Below, piece after piece: positions 9,047-18,458 of a stretch of DNA of 64,000 nt. The notes under the pieces were generated by a model. The model ran no database searches, was not told where the DNA came from, and was given only the letters and a program-made list of their open reading frames with translations. The translations under genes and the position numbers were made by a program. The DNA comes from JASHUC01 sp963849095 (lineage in GTDB: Bacteria; Pseudomonadota; Gammaproteobacteria; Steroidobacterales; Steroidobacteraceae), in the NCBI GenBank assembly GCA_963849095.1, contig CAWKGA010000009.1, positions 821,975-885,974 of the forward strand, given 5' to 3'. Position 1 is the stretch's first letter; every line of letters starts with the position of its first letter.

Positions 9047-9373
9047 TCACTTCAAGATGCGCTGTACCGCAGAGTTCAGCTGCCGCCACTCCTCGAGGAG
9101 CCGCGTGAGGATTTCCTCGCCGGCCCGGGAGATGCGGTAAAAGCGCTTGTTCCGGTTGTCTTCCTCGCGCCACTTGCTCTGCAGCAGTCCCTGGCTTTCC
9201 AGGCGTCGCAGCATGGGATAGAGCGCGCTCTCCTCGATGGCGATGCCGGTGCTCGCGAGGCTTCGACGCAGTGTGTAGCCGTATTGCTCGGTGCGAAGAG
9301 TCGCGAGCACGGCCAGGACGAGGGAGCCGCGACGCAGTTCGAGCTTCAGGTTTTCGTAGATATCGGAGTCCAT
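9047..9373 (-). CDS. PadR-family transcriptional repressor
   Basis: 108 residues from the ATG at 9373. It has the compact PadR winged helix: LELRRGSLVLAVLATLRTE, YGYTLRRSLAST as the recognition region, ESALYPMLRRLESQGLL, and a wing with RNKRFYRISRAGEEIL. PadR-s1 proteins are ligand-responsive repressors that usually control themselves and a neighbouring gene. The palindrome at 9392-9408, just upstream of the start, is the natural operator candidate. A longer frame to 9493 would run through that palindrome and is rejected. Confidence 0.9.
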   Translation of the reverse strand: MDSDIYENLKLELRRGSLVLAVLATLRTEQYGYTLRRSLASTGIAIEESALYPMLRRLESQGLLQSKWREEDNRNKRFYRISRAGEEILTRLLEEWRQLNSAVQRILK

Positions 9374-9391
9374 GCTCGTCTCACCCCATGC

Positions 9392-9408
9392 GGCATATAC
9401 TGTATGCC
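9392..9408. promoter_or_regulatory. candidate PadR operator palindrome
   Basis: GGCATA-N5-TATGCC is a perfect 6-bp inverted repeat centred 27 nt before the padR start and about 95 nt before the divergent gene at 9496. Its size and position fit a PadR dimer site controlling both directions. Binding is inferred. Confidence 0.55.
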
Positions 9409-9495
9409 ACATAGTGTGTGACGTCAAGGATCGTGAGCGTGATTCGATCTCATGGCGCGGTAAGATGCGACCTCGGCCAAGAAACGGAGGCAAAC

Positions 9496-10110
9496 GTGAA
9501 CCGATTCGAGCAAGCCGTGTACGACTGCATGAAGCCCACCGCGAGGCTCCTGGAGCGGACGACGAAGCCGCTGCATCGGGCCATCCTGCTCAACTTCTGG
9601 CGACACGTGCACCTGGAGGGCGCGGGAGAGTACGACCGGATCCTCGCGTCCGACATGATCGTGGACCGCCCGGTGTACCGGGTGAGCTGGGGCGCGAAGC
9701 CGGCCGTCATCGAAGGAAAAGACGGGGTGCGCGCCTTCTACAACAGCGTCGGCGAGGCCGTCCTGTGGCACTCCGATGATCGTCTGGCCGTGGAGGACTG
9801 GGGCATCTGCGATGAGATCACCTTCCACCAGCTCGCCGTGGGGTCGGATTTGAAGCTCATCGGCTACAACGTCGAGCATGCCGACCGGCTGTATCACGTG
9901 TACAGCCGTCAGGCGTTCATCTGGCCGTACGACGAGGGGGCGCGCCTCGTCGGCGAGCACCTGTACGAGGACAAGACCAGCCTGCGCATTGAGGAAGTCG
10001 ATCGATCGGAAGCCATCACCCCCGCCCGCGTGCGCGCGATCCACCGCGAGCAGCTCGCGAAGCTCGAGACAGAGCGCGGGCCCGGCTTCTGGCTGCTGGG
10101 TCGGGCCTGA
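9496..10110 (+). CDS. NTF2/SnoaL-like protein
   Basis: 204 residues from a GTG start. The start is chosen because ACGGAGG lies 5 nt before it, whereas the in-frame ATG at 9418 has no ribosome site and overlaps the operator region. After an N-terminal helical segment (residues 1-40) the body shows an NTF2-like pattern (GKDGVRAFYNSVGEAVLWHS, then FHQLAVGSDLKLIGYN). It has no catalytic motif that would assign a reaction. It is divergent from padR and possibly co-regulated through the palindrome. Confidence 0.65.
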   Translation: MNRFEQAVYDCMKPTARLLERTTKPLHRAILLNFWRHVHLEGAGEYDRILASDMIVDRPVYRVSWGAKPAVIEGKDGVRAFYNSVGEAVLWHSDDRLAVEDWGICDEITFHQLAVGSDLKLIGYNVEHADRLYHVYSRQAFIWPYDEGARLVGEHLYEDKTSLRIEEVDRSEAITPARVRAIHREQLAKLETERGPGFWLLGRA

Positions 10111-10126
10111 CCGGGGCTCCGCGGGA

Positions 10127-10612
10127 TCAGCGCTTGCGCGGGTCCTTCTCCTTCAGTCCGGGATAGAACAGCCGCCGATTGGAGAGCGATTCATTGAAGA
10201 CCTTGCGCCGCGTGAATAGCCAGCGGCCCTTGCGCTTCGCGAGCTCGTCCTCGTAGTGCCCGAAGTACGCGAGCTGGACATCCTTCTGCGGCGTGTCGTT
10301 GGTGATTGCAAACCAGTAGGCGAACGTCCTCGCCGTGTTCCCATGCACGTCGATCACATGGTTCACGACCTGGTGGTGTATCCGCGGGCGTGACGTTGCG
10401 CCCTTGGGAAGGTCGATACGCCGCGCGCCGCCGAAATTGGACATCGCCTTGCGAATGGCGGCCTTGCCTCGCTCCACGCCGCGGGCCCATTCGAGTACGC
10501 CGTCGCTCGCCCAGGCCGACATGATCGTGTCGATGTCGCCCGCGTCCACGGCCATCATGTAGCGGTTCGACAGATTCTCGATCTGCGCCCGATCGTCTGC
10601 GTAGGTCGTCAT
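10127..10612 (-). CDS. SnoaL-like polyketide-cyclase-fold protein
   Basis: 161 residues from the ATG at 10612. The pattern is typical of SnoaL_4 proteins: ADDRAQIENLSNRYMMAVDAG, then DTIMSAWASDGVLEW, then GKAAIRKAM, and a late strand KRKGRWLFTRRKVFN. Catalysis or ligand cannot be assigned. Its AGGAG ribosome site overlaps the end of the ABC permease gene, so it is probably the last gene of that transcript. The longer frame to 10777 is an overlap artefact. Confidence 0.75.
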   Translation of the reverse strand: MTTYADDRAQIENLSNRYMMAVDAGDIDTIMSAWASDGVLEWARGVERGKAAIRKAMSNFGGARRIDLPKGATSRPRIHHQVVNHVIDVHGNTARTFAYWFAITNDTPQKDVQLAYFGHYEDELAKRKGRWLFTRRKVFNESLSNRRLFYPGLKEKDPRKR

Positions 10613-10623
10613 CGTGCTGCTCC

Positions 10624-12030
10624 TCATGCCTGCGGTGACATCGCCCAGCGCAGCAGTGTTGCGAGGTTTGGAGGCCTCCCATGCAGCAGCAGCGCGATCC
10701 TGAAGACTTTCGCCGCAAGCCATATTGCGGCAACGGCGGAGGCGAGGCCGATCGCGATCGACAGCCAGACTTGCCACGCCGGGGGTGGGGAGCTCGAGGC
10801 CAGACGCGCCATGATCGCGAACGTGTTGGCGACGGGCGTGAAGCTCAGCGTCGTGGCGAGCTTCGAGTTCGGATTCATGGAGATCGGCATGGAGAGCATC
10901 GCAATGGCGGCCACCACGAACACGAAGGGGGTCAGCAGGGATTGCGCGTCTCGCATGTCGTTCACGGCCGCGCCCACGGCAACCATCACGGATCCGATGA
11001 CCAGAAACGAGATGATGAACAGCACGAACAGCAAGAGGAGCAATGCAGGGGCGACCAGGCCGAACAGCGCGAAGGCGGAGAGCGCAGCGAATGCGACAAG
11101 GAGGTACAAGCCCATGCCGACCATGACGGCACCGAGCTGTCCGAGAATCTTTCCCGCGAGCAGCTCGACAGGCGACACCGCGGCGAGCAGCACCTCGATG
11201 ATGCGGCTCGACTTCTCCTCGACCATCGTCGTGAGGAGGAACTGCCCGCCGCCGAGCACGCCGATCAACATGAGCAAGATGAGTCCGAAGGGAACGAGAC
11301 GGTCGAGCGCGGGGGTCGAGGGGCGCTCCGAGCCGTCGCGCATGATGGCGATCGAGCGCCCGGCTTGCACCTGCGCGAGCGCGTCGAGCTGATCCACGTC
11401 GAGCCCATGGGCGCGCGCCCGCACGGATACGATCGCATCCCGCAGCATTCCGCGAATCGCCGCCTCCGCGCGCTCGTCGAGATTCGCCGGCACGTACAGA
11501 TCATACGGCGTCGCCGCGGCGGCAATACCCGGCGCGGCTGGAGCGAGGGCCTGCGGACGAACGACGACGACGGCCAGATGGGGGGCGCCGGCGTTCGGCT
11601 GGACGAGCCACGCCCTCTCTCGGGCCAGATCATCCGGCCGCTCGATGAATCGAACGTGGGGAATCGGGCCCGACGCGGCGGTGATCCCTTCCATGGCGGT
11701 AACCGCGGTCTCGAAGCCGGGTCCCTCGAGGACGCCCGAGCCGGCTGCGCCGTAGGCGCCTTGCGCGGCTCGCTGTGCACGGACTCGCCGCCGCTGCTCG
11801 AGCTTTGCCGGGTCGGCGGTCTCTCGCAGAGCCGCCGCCACGAGACCGCTCGGATCGATGACGGCGACCTCGCCCGTGACGCTGAAGTCCCGTTGGCCCA
11901 TCAGTCGCGGAAGCCCGAATATGACGAGCGCCATCAGCGCCGGCAGCACGAGCGAGCCGATGATGAAGCCGCGGGTGGCGACCACCGCAAGGAATTCACG
12001 GGAGGCGATAAAAAATATCTTCTTCATCAC
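10624..12030 (-). CDS. ABC-2 type transporter permease (NatB-like)
   Basis: 468 residues. One membrane helix near residue 25 is followed by a large extracytoplasmic domain (about 45-235) and a cluster of five or six helices (about 240-450). This is the NatB/ABC-2 sodium or drug exporter layout. The conserved MVEEKSSRIIEVLLAAVSP segment before the helix cluster matches the ABC-2 signature. The start overlaps the ATPase stop by 4 nt, so the pair forms one exporter. The substrate is unknown. Confidence 0.88.
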   Translation of the reverse strand: MMKKIFFIASREFLAVVATRGFIIGSLVLPALMALVIFGLPRLMGQRDFSVTGEVAVIDPSGLVAAALRETADPAKLEQRRRVRAQRAAQGAYGAAGSGVLEGPGFETAVTAMEGITAASGPIPHVRFIERPDDLARERAWLVQPNAGAPHLAVVVVRPQALAPAAPGIAAAATPYDLYVPANLDERAEAAIRGMLRDAIVSVRARAHGLDVDQLDALAQVQAGRSIAIMRDGSERPSTPALDRLVPFGLILLMLIGVLGGGQFLLTTMVEEKSSRIIEVLLAAVSPVELLAGKILGQLGAVMVGMGLYLLVAFAALSAFALFGLVAPALLLLLFVLFIISFLVIGSVMVAVGAAVNDMRDAQSLLTPFVFVVAAIAMLSMPISMNPNSKLATTLSFTPVANTFAIMARLASSSPPPAWQVWLSIAIGLASAVAAIWLAAKVFRIALLLHGRPPNLATLLRWAMSPQA

Positions 12031-13082
12031 AGTTCTCTCGCGCCTCGGAGACGCTCACTGCTCGTGCCGCCGGTTTCGGGAGCCGGACTCCCGCCGGACA
12101 CCACGCGCAAGAAGATCTCCTCGAGCGTGGGGCGTGCCAGCTCGATCCGGCTGCAGGGCACCACCGCTGCAACGCGCGCCAGGGCCGCCGCGGGATTCGT
12201 TCCCGCGGCAAGTCCAACCCGCAGCCCCGTCTCGTCACGCGCAACTTGCTCCACCTCTGGCAGCTGGGTGAGGCGCGCGCCGTCCGAGTTTGGGTCCAGG
12301 GCTTCAAGGCGGATCGTCCGCGGATCGTATCGGCTGCGGATCTCGGCGATGGGGTCATCGAGGACCTTGCAGCCGCGATGGATCATCACGATGTGATCGC
12401 AGAGCTCCTCCGCGTGCGCCATGACGTGAGTCGAGAATACGATCGTCGCGCCCCGGTCGTGCTCGGCCATGATGAGCTTGCGCAGCTGCAGCGTGCTCAC
12501 CGGATCGAGGCCGGTGAACGGCTCATCGAGAATGAGCAAATCGGGATCGTGAATCACCGCGGCGATGAACTGGATCTTCTGTTGCGTGCCCTTCGAGAGC
12601 TCCTCGCAGCGCTTGCCCGCATATTCCTCGAGCCCCAGGCGAGCGAGCCGCGAGGCCACGCGCTCCGGGAGGAGCGAGGCGGGCACCCCCTTGAGCCGAC
12701 CCAGGTACTCGAGGAAGGCGCTCACGCGCATTTTTCGATACAGGCCCCGCTCTTCGGGCAGGTAGCCGATCCGATCCTTGGCCTCGAGAGCCGAGCGGCG
12801 CCCCAGCACGGAGATGCGGCCGCAGTCCGGCTGCAGGATCGACATGATCATGCGGATTGCCGTCGTCTTCCCGGCACCGTTTGGCCCGATGAGCCCGTAC
12901 AGGCGGCCGCGAGGGATCTCGAGGCTCAGCTCGCTGACGGCCCGCGTCTCGCCGAATGTCTTCGTCACCCCGTGCAGCAGGATCGCAGGCTTTTCTGCGG
13001 TTGCGTTGTCCGGCTCTTCGACCAACCCAGCCAACCGGCCTTCCCCTCGACACAGGTCCGGCTTGAATGTTAGCCCGATCAC
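12027..13082 (-). CDS. ABC transporter ATP-binding protein (NatA-like)
   Basis: 351 residues. Walker A is GPNGAGKTT, the signature is LSKGTQQK (a degenerate LSGGQ), Walker B is LLILDEPFTGLDP, and the H-loop is VFSTHVMAHAE. A roughly 90-residue C-terminal extension is typical of ABC-2 exporters. It energises the permease encoded immediately downstream with a 4-nt overlap. Translation could also begin a few codons inside, because residues 1-28 before KPAILLHGVTKTFG are not conserved in kind. Confidence 0.92.
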   Translation of the reverse strand: MIGLTFKPDLCRGEGRLAGLVEEPDNATAEKPAILLHGVTKTFGETRAVSELSLEIPRGRLYGLIGPNGAGKTTAIRMIMSILQPDCGRISVLGRRSALEAKDRIGYLPEERGLYRKMRVSAFLEYLGRLKGVPASLLPERVASRLARLGLEEYAGKRCEELSKGTQQKIQFIAAVIHDPDLLILDEPFTGLDPVSTLQLRKLIMAEHDRGATIVFSTHVMAHAEELCDHIVMIHRGCKVLDDPIAEIRSRYDPRTIRLEALDPNSDGARLTQLPEVEQVARDETGLRVGLAAGTNPAAALARVAAVVPCSRIELARPTLEEIFLRVVSGGSPAPETGGTSSERLRGAREL

Positions 13083-13119
13083 GGGTTCCGCGCGCGGGCC
13101 GCTCCGTTATCCGGCGCAG

Positions 13120-13215
13120 CTGATTATCTAGTCAATCCAGTGCGCAGTGGTCACTTATGTATATGATATCTAACGATTATCACAGCACACTATCTAGTCT
13201 ATAGTTTAGTCATGG
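13120..13215. promoter_or_regulatory. AT-rich divergent promoter region with repeated TATCTA
   Basis: This short AT-rich stretch sits between the ABC exporter and the repair gene. TATCTAGTC occurs at 13125-13133 and 13191-13199, and TATCTA again at 13167. CTATCTAGTCTATAG around the third copy is partly palindromic. It is probably the promoter/operator region for the divergent genes. No regulator gene is adjacent. Confidence 0.4.
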
Positions 13216-13353
13216 CCTTTTCCTCCTCAGCCGTTGCCGAGCGCCTCGCTCTCGGCGCGAGCTAGCGCTGGCGCGCTCACCGCACTAGCGTCGGCGAACC
13301 GACGCCGCCGGTCTCGGTGCGCGCCCGCTGCTGCCGAATCGCCGAGCTCCCGA

Positions 13354-14058
13354 ATGCCGCCGACCCCCATGCAGTCTCATCGTCCATTACCGACTTTGCG
13401 CAAAGCGTTGCGGCGCGCCGCGGACCCGGCCAAGGCGCTCGCGATGCAGGCTTACATGAAGTCTGCGATGCCGTATCACGGCGTGCCGGCGCCTTTGTTG
13501 CGCAAGATATGCCGGGAAACGTTTGCGGACGCTCGGATCGAGACGGCCCGTCAATGGCGGGCGCAGGTCCTTCGTATGTGGCGCGATGCCGAGTTCCGCG
13601 AAGAGCGCTATGCGGCGGTGTACCTTGCGCGCGATCGGCGCACGCAGCGCTTTCAAACACCCGCCGCGATGAAGATGTACGAGGAATTGATCGTGACCGG
13701 CGCGTGGTGGGATTACGTGGACGAGATCGCATCGCACTGCATCGGGCCGATCGTGAGGGATCATCCGGGGCCCATGCGGCGGAAGATCCTTTCCTGGGCC
13801 AAGTCGGAGAATCTCTGGAAGCGGCGCGCGGCGATCCTCTGTCAGCTCGGATTCAAGCGGGAGACGGATCTCACGCTGCTGTATGCCTGCATCGAGCCGT
13901 CGCTCGGATCGCCGGAGTTCTTTCTGCAGAAGGCAATCGGCTGGGCGCTGCGCCAGTACGCCTGGACCGACCCCGCCGAGATCAAGGGGTACGTGCGGCG
14001 GAATCGCTCCCGCCTGAGCGCACTCAGCCTGCGGGAAGCGCTGAAGAACATCGGCTGA
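13354..14058 (+). CDS. DNA alkylation repair protein (AlkD-like, HEAT repeats)
   Basis: 234 residues from the ATG at 13354; the next ATG at 13369 is also possible. The whole protein reads as helical ALK/HEAT repeats: ALAMQAYMKSAMPYHGVPAP, then WRDAEFREERYAAVYLARD, then WWDYVDEIASHCIGP, then SENLWKRRAAILCQL, then FFLQKAIGWALRQYAWTDP. The W-W-D and R-R residues correspond to those that line the lesion-binding groove in AlkD. These enzymes excise 3- and 7-alkylpurines without base flipping. The frame from 13234 has an Arg/Ala-rich extension with no support. Confidence 0.9.
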   Translation: MPPTPMQSHRPLPTLRKALRRAADPAKALAMQAYMKSAMPYHGVPAPLLRKICRETFADARIETARQWRAQVLRMWRDAEFREERYAAVYLARDRRTQRFQTPAAMKMYEELIVTGAWWDYVDEIASHCIGPIVRDHPGPMRRKILSWAKSENLWKRRAAILCQLGFKRETDLTLLYACIEPSLGSPEFFLQKAIGWALRQYAWTDPAEIKGYVRRNRSRLSALSLREALKNIG

Positions 14059-14147
14059 GCGGCGCGGGGCCGCTCACTTGAGTCTCACTGCCCGGATGTG
14101 CCAGGCTCGCGACCGTTGGCGGTGAAGCTCGATCGAGGAGTGGGACG

Positions 14148-15350
14148 ATGAGCTCAGGCTTGTCCAAGGCCCGGCTGGGCCGAATGCACCAGACGATGGC
14201 GGCCTATGTCGAGGCCCGAGAAGTGCCGGGCGTCGTGACGCTCGTCAGCCGCCGCGGCGAGGTCCATGTCGATGCGATCGGCGCGAAAGCCCTGGACGGC
14301 CGGGACCCGATCGGCCGCGATACGATCTTTCGCATCGCATCGATGACCAAGCCCATCACGGCGGTCGCGACGATGATCCTCGTCGAGGAGTGCAAGCTGA
14401 GGCTCGACGAGCCGGTCGAGCGCCTGCTGCCGGAGCTCGCAAACCGCAGAGTGCTCAAGCGGATGGACGGACCGCTCGATGAGACGGTGCCTGCGCGGCG
14501 GCCGCTCACCGTGCGCGACCTGCTGACCTTCCGCATGGGATTCGGCATGAGCCTGGGTCCGCCGAATGCCTCCCCGATCGCCAAGGCGGTCGCGGATGCG
14601 CAGATCCAGTCGCTGAAGCCGGCGCCGCCGCTTGCGCCCGACGAATGGATCAAGCGCCTGGGGTCCCTGCCGCTCATGCAGCAGCCCGGTGAGCACTGGA
14701 TGTACCACACCGGCGCCGATGTGCTCGGAGTGCTCATCGCGCGCGCCTCGGGCCAGGCGTTCGATGCCTATCTCGAGGAGCGCATCTTCCGGCCGCTCGG
14801 GATGAAGGACACCGGCTTCAGCGTGCCGCGCGCAAAGCTCAGCCGGCTCGCGACCTGCTACGCGATCAATCCGCAGACTCGCGCCCTCGATCTGCACGAC
14901 AGCGCGAGCGACAGCGCATGGGCTCAACCGCCGGCGTTCCCGGCCGGCGGCGGCGGCCTCGTGTCGACCGTCGAGGACTACTACACGTTCGGATCGATGA
15001 TGCTCAACGGCGGCCGGCACGGTAACGAGCGCATCCTGTCGCGGCATTCGGTCGAGGCGATGACAACCGACCAGCTCACGGCGGATCAGAAGGCCACGGC
15101 CGCTTTCTTCCCGGGCTTCTTCGACAGCCGGGGATGGGGCTTCGGCGTATCGGTCGTGATCAAGCGGGACGGCGTCTCCACGTCCCCCGGCCAGTTCGGC
15201 TGGAGCGGCGCCTTCGGCACGCAGTGGTTCTCGGATCCGAGAGAGCAGCTGGTTGCGCTCCTCATGATCCAGCGCCTGGACATCGGCGCCACTGCGGCCG
15301 GCATCCGTCCGGACTTCAGCACCTCCGTCTACCAGGCCATCGACGACTGA
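14148..15350 (+). CDS. serine hydrolase of the beta-lactamase/class C esterase family
   Basis: 400 residues and no signal peptide. The SxxK catalytic motif is S65-M-T-K68 in RIASMTKPITAVATMILVE. The second-motif tyrosine lies in WMYHTGADVLG. Late residues FGWSGAFGTQWF take the place of the KTG/HxG box. The absence of a signal peptide and the YHTG motif favour a cytoplasmic EstB-type esterase or D-aminopeptidase over a true beta-lactamase. The substrate is unknown. Confidence 0.85.
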   Translation: MSSGLSKARLGRMHQTMAAYVEAREVPGVVTLVSRRGEVHVDAIGAKALDGRDPIGRDTIFRIASMTKPITAVATMILVEECKLRLDEPVERLLPELANRRVLKRMDGPLDETVPARRPLTVRDLLTFRMGFGMSLGPPNASPIAKAVADAQIQSLKPAPPLAPDEWIKRLGSLPLMQQPGEHWMYHTGADVLGVLIARASGQAFDAYLEERIFRPLGMKDTGFSVPRAKLSRLATCYAINPQTRALDLHDSASDSAWAQPPAFPAGGGGLVSTVEDYYTFGSMMLNGGRHGNERILSRHSVEAMTTDQLTADQKATAAFFPGFFDSRGWGFGVSVVIKRDGVSTSPGQFGWSGAFGTQWFSDPREQLVALLMIQRLDIGATAAGIRPDFSTSVYQAIDD

Positions 15351-15386
15351 GCCGTGCGCTCTGCCGCGGCCTCGCGCCCCTGCCGG

Positions 15387-16928
15387 TCAGTGCCCCGGCG
15401 GCGAGCGGTGCATCCAGCGGTCCGCCCACGCGATGAAGTACTGCACGTTCGGGACATCGGTGTGGCCTTGATCGTGCTGCCGCCACGCGAGCTCACCGTC
15501 GAGCAGTCCCGAGTCGATGGGCGGCATTTGCGCGTGCTGGTAATCATCACCCACGCCGAGATCCTTGGCGCCTAGCAGGCGGAAGACCCGCCCGGCCGCG
15601 ACGGCCGCCATGTAGCTGCCCTGCTGGTCAACCCACAAGGCGTCGCCCTTGGCCGGTGAGCCGTAACTGATGAAGGTCAGGCGCGGAGCGCACAGCGCGA
15701 TCAGCTCGGAGGATTCGACCGGCAGGTTGGCCGCCGTCTTGGCACCGCCCCGCGCCTGCGAAGCGCCGTACTTCAGAAAGTTGCCGGCCATCCAGTGGTA
15801 CTCGCCCGATCCCGTGAGGTTCTCGACCATCTCCCCGAAGTTACGCCGGAAGGGTGCGGCGCCCCCCTCGCCCGAGGAGCCGATCAGTCCCATGTAGAAG
15901 CGCTGATCGAAGGCGAGCGTCACGAGCGCCGCCTTGCCGTAGCGCGAGACACCCTCGATCCCGATGTGCTTCGCATCGAGGTCGGGGTCCGTCGCCAGAT
16001 AGTCGTAGGCGCGGCTCGCGCCCCACGCCCACGCGCGCAGGGCGCCCCAGTCGTCGGGCTTGCGCGGGGCGCCGCGGTTGGTGAGGCCGATCACGCCGCG
16101 AGTGAGCCCCGCGCCGTTATCGGGCTGGACGCTGTTGGGGTCGATCATCGCCACGGCCCAGCCGTCCGACACAAGCTGCTGGATCGGGTCGTCCGGCCGC
16201 CGCGGAGGAGGGAAGAAAGGCGGCGTGGCGATCGGTTGCCAGGCCGGATGCGTGCGAAAGAACTCGGCGAGCGAGGGGTCCTGGCGGATGAGGGCATCCT
16301 TCATCGCCGCATTCATCCGGGCGACGACATCGGGCGAGGGGGGAACCGGCGCGGGGAAGGCGGGCGGGCCCAACACGAACATGATCAGCACCGGCATCGG
16401 GCCCCGATGCATGGCCGGCTTCACCAGCATCATGGGGATATCGACGGTCACCGCCGGATCGGCGGAGTTGTCGACATGGCCGACGACCCGGGAAGCGGTC
16501 ACGGGCACGCGGCCGATCCGCTCGGCCTCGGACGCGGTGACCGACCAGGTGACGCGGGGCACGTTCGCCGGGACGCGACCGTAGACCTCCTGCTCGAAGG
16601 CCTCCACGATCTGGGGCCGCCGCAGGCGCCGCCACATCCCGGCCGAGGTGACCGGGTGCCCGTCGTTCAGCACCAAGGGGTCGGGCCAGTTCGGCCAGGG
16701 ATTGGCCTTCGACTCATCGTAGTTGGCGTGGTCCGGCGCGCTCTCATCGCCGCTCGCTCCCGGCCGCAGCTGGCGGATGCCGAGCTGGTCCATCATCAGC
16801 TGATGGTCCCGCTCCGTCGCTTGCGCCTGGTCGGCGCCGCCCATCTGAGCGTTCGCGAGCTGCCGAGCTCCGAGAAGCATTCCCGGCACGACCAACGTCC
16901 ACACCAGAATCTGAAAGCGTCGCATCAT
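15387..16928 (-). CDS. exported CE15-type (glucuronoyl-esterase-like) alpha/beta hydrolase
   Basis: 513 residues with an N-terminal signal peptide. An alpha/beta-hydrolase fold is shown by the nucleophile motif GVSRYGKAALV, the G-x-S-R-x-G-K signature of CE15 4-O-methylglucuronoyl esterases. It is followed by SSGEGGAAPFRR, where CE15 enzymes carry their substrate-contacting Glu/Arg, and by a late His in DYQHAQMPP. CE15 enzymes cut lignin-glucuronoxylan ester links. Bacterial members have broader ester substrates, so the exact target is uncertain. Confidence 0.8.
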   Translation of the reverse strand: MMRRFQILVWTLVVPGMLLGARQLANAQMGGADQAQATERDHQLMMDQLGIRQLRPGASGDESAPDHANYDESKANPWPNWPDPLVLNDGHPVTSAGMWRRLRRPQIVEAFEQEVYGRVPANVPRVTWSVTASEAERIGRVPVTASRVVGHVDNSADPAVTVDIPMMLVKPAMHRGPMPVLIMFVLGPPAFPAPVPPSPDVVARMNAAMKDALIRQDPSLAEFFRTHPAWQPIATPPFFPPPRRPDDPIQQLVSDGWAVAMIDPNSVQPDNGAGLTRGVIGLTNRGAPRKPDDWGALRAWAWGASRAYDYLATDPDLDAKHIGIEGVSRYGKAALVTLAFDQRFYMGLIGSSGEGGAAPFRRNFGEMVENLTGSGEYHWMAGNFLKYGASQARGGAKTAANLPVESSELIALCAPRLTFISYGSPAKGDALWVDQQGSYMAAVAAGRVFRLLGAKDLGVGDDYQHAQMPPIDSGLLDGELAWRQHDQGHTDVPNVQYFIAWADRWMHRSPPGH

Positions 16929-17212
16929 GGGACATCCCGGCTCGCGCTATTTTGGGCGCTAGTCTACCTGGACGCGGAGCGACGTTTCGAATGTTGCCGG
17001 CTGCGCCAAATACCTTTTCATTTCGAGCGCTGAGCGCCATGTCTGCTCGAGGAGGGGGCCGCGGTGACAGCATCCATTCTGATTCTCCGTTTGCCGCGGG
17101 TTGAGGCATACTCCGCTTAGCCGAAGTGCTCGTGGCGCGGCGCCGGCGCTGCGGATGCCGCACGGCCCATAGACAAGTCAACAACCGAAGCCCCCAACAC
17201 CGAGAGCCTCAT

Positions 17213-18403
17213 ATGTCCGAGAAGGATACGTCTCGATCGCCCCCCGGCCTGGATCGCTTCGCGGTCGAGCGCCGCCGCTTTCTCGCCGAGGGAGCCGGTA
17301 TCGGAGCCGGCGGGATCCTCGCCGCGCTCGGCCTGAGCCGCTACGCCGTCGCCCAAGCGCCGGCTCCGGCGGGGACTGGCCCAGGCGCCGGCCCCGGCGG
17401 CCGGCCGCCAGGACGGACGCCCATGCCTCCGGAACCCAAGTTTTCGCAGCGGGCGCCGCTGCACGACCTCAAGGGCAAGGTCGCCTACATCACCGCCTCT
17501 TCCGATGGCATCGGCCTCGGGATCGCGCGGGCCGCATCCCTTGCAGGGATGAAGGTCTGTATCGGCTACCGCAACCCGGCGCGGCTCGCGGCCGCGCTGC
17601 CGCTTTTCAAGCCGGGCAACGCCGGTGTGTTTCCCGTCAAGCACGACGTGACCGATCGCAACGCCTGGGCGCAGGTGTTGGAGCAGATCAAGAGCAAGTA
17701 CGGCCGCTTGCACCTCGTCGTCAACAACGCCGGCGACAAGACGTTCGCCAGGGCGAGCACGGTGTCCTACGAAGACTGGGACAATGCGGTGGCGGTGAAC
17801 TACACCGCGACCTTCAACAGCGTCGCCGTATGCCTGCCGCACATGCTCGAGCACGGCGAGGGCTCGCACATCGCCGTGACCTCGTCGATGAGCGGCCTGC
17901 TGCCCGGCGGCCCGCTCGGCGTCTACACCGCCACGAAGATCGCCGCGGTGGGGCTCATCGAGGCGCTGCGCGTCGAGCTCGAGAGCACGACGGTCGGCAC
18001 CTCGGCGTTCTGTCCGGGCGGAGTCAACACCGACAACTGGCTCGGCACCGGCAAGGAAGATCCCTACCTCGTCGCGCAACGCAAGGCTCATCCGCCCCCG
18101 AAGGGTTTCCGCCCGCGCTTCGGCAACGGCCCCCCGCCGGGCATGGACCCGCTCGAGGCCGGCAAGCGCGTGCTGAACGGCGTCATTCACAACGACCTGT
18201 TCATCCTCACGCACCCGGAATACATGCCCGGGACCGACCAGCGCTTCGAAGCCATGCTCGATTCGGAGCCGGTCGATGAGATTCCGCCTCCGCCGGCGGC
18301 CCGCGTAAAAGGAGAGACGCCCGTGCTGCACTGCGGTATCTACAAGCGAGAGATCGCGCACCGGCGCCAGAAGCGCAAATCCTATCTGAGCATGACCGTC
18401 TGA
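17213..18403 (+). CDS. Tat-exported SDR-family oxidoreductase, first tandem copy
   Basis: 396 residues. A twin-arginine leader (VERRRFLAEG, then a Gly/Ala-rich hydrophobic core ending AVAQA) is followed by a Pro/Gly-rich linker. The SDR domain has TASSDGIGLGIA as a variant TGxxxGxG dinucleotide site, NNAG, a catalytic Ser in SSMSG, and YTATK. Export by Tat implies it folds with NAD(P) in the cytoplasm first. The partner and substrate are unknown. It is the tandem paralogue of the next gene, 55 nt away, with the same domain layout and near-identical stretches. Confidence 0.85.
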   Translation: MSEKDTSRSPPGLDRFAVERRRFLAEGAGIGAGGILAALGLSRYAVAQAPAPAGTGPGAGPGGRPPGRTPMPPEPKFSQRAPLHDLKGKVAYITASSDGIGLGIARAASLAGMKVCIGYRNPARLAAALPLFKPGNAGVFPVKHDVTDRNAWAQVLEQIKSKYGRLHLVVNNAGDKTFARASTVSYEDWDNAVAVNYTATFNSVAVCLPHMLEHGEGSHIAVTSSMSGLLPGGPLGVYTATKIAAVGLIEALRVELESTTVGTSAFCPGGVNTDNWLGTGKEDPYLVAQRKAHPPPKGFRPRFGNGPPPGMDPLEAGKRVLNGVIHNDLFILTHPEYMPGTDQRFEAMLDSEPVDEIPPPPAARVKGETPVLHCGIYKREIAHRRQKRKSYLSMTV

Positions 18404-18458
18404 CGCCCAGGCTGGGCGCAACCGATCGGGCCTACCCTCCACACTATCGAGAGCTCAC

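Noticed and set aside
14148..15350. Beta-lactamase conferring antibiotic resistance
   Set aside because: No signal peptide and no KTG/YxN boxes in the form used by class C enzymes. An EstB-type esterase is more likely.
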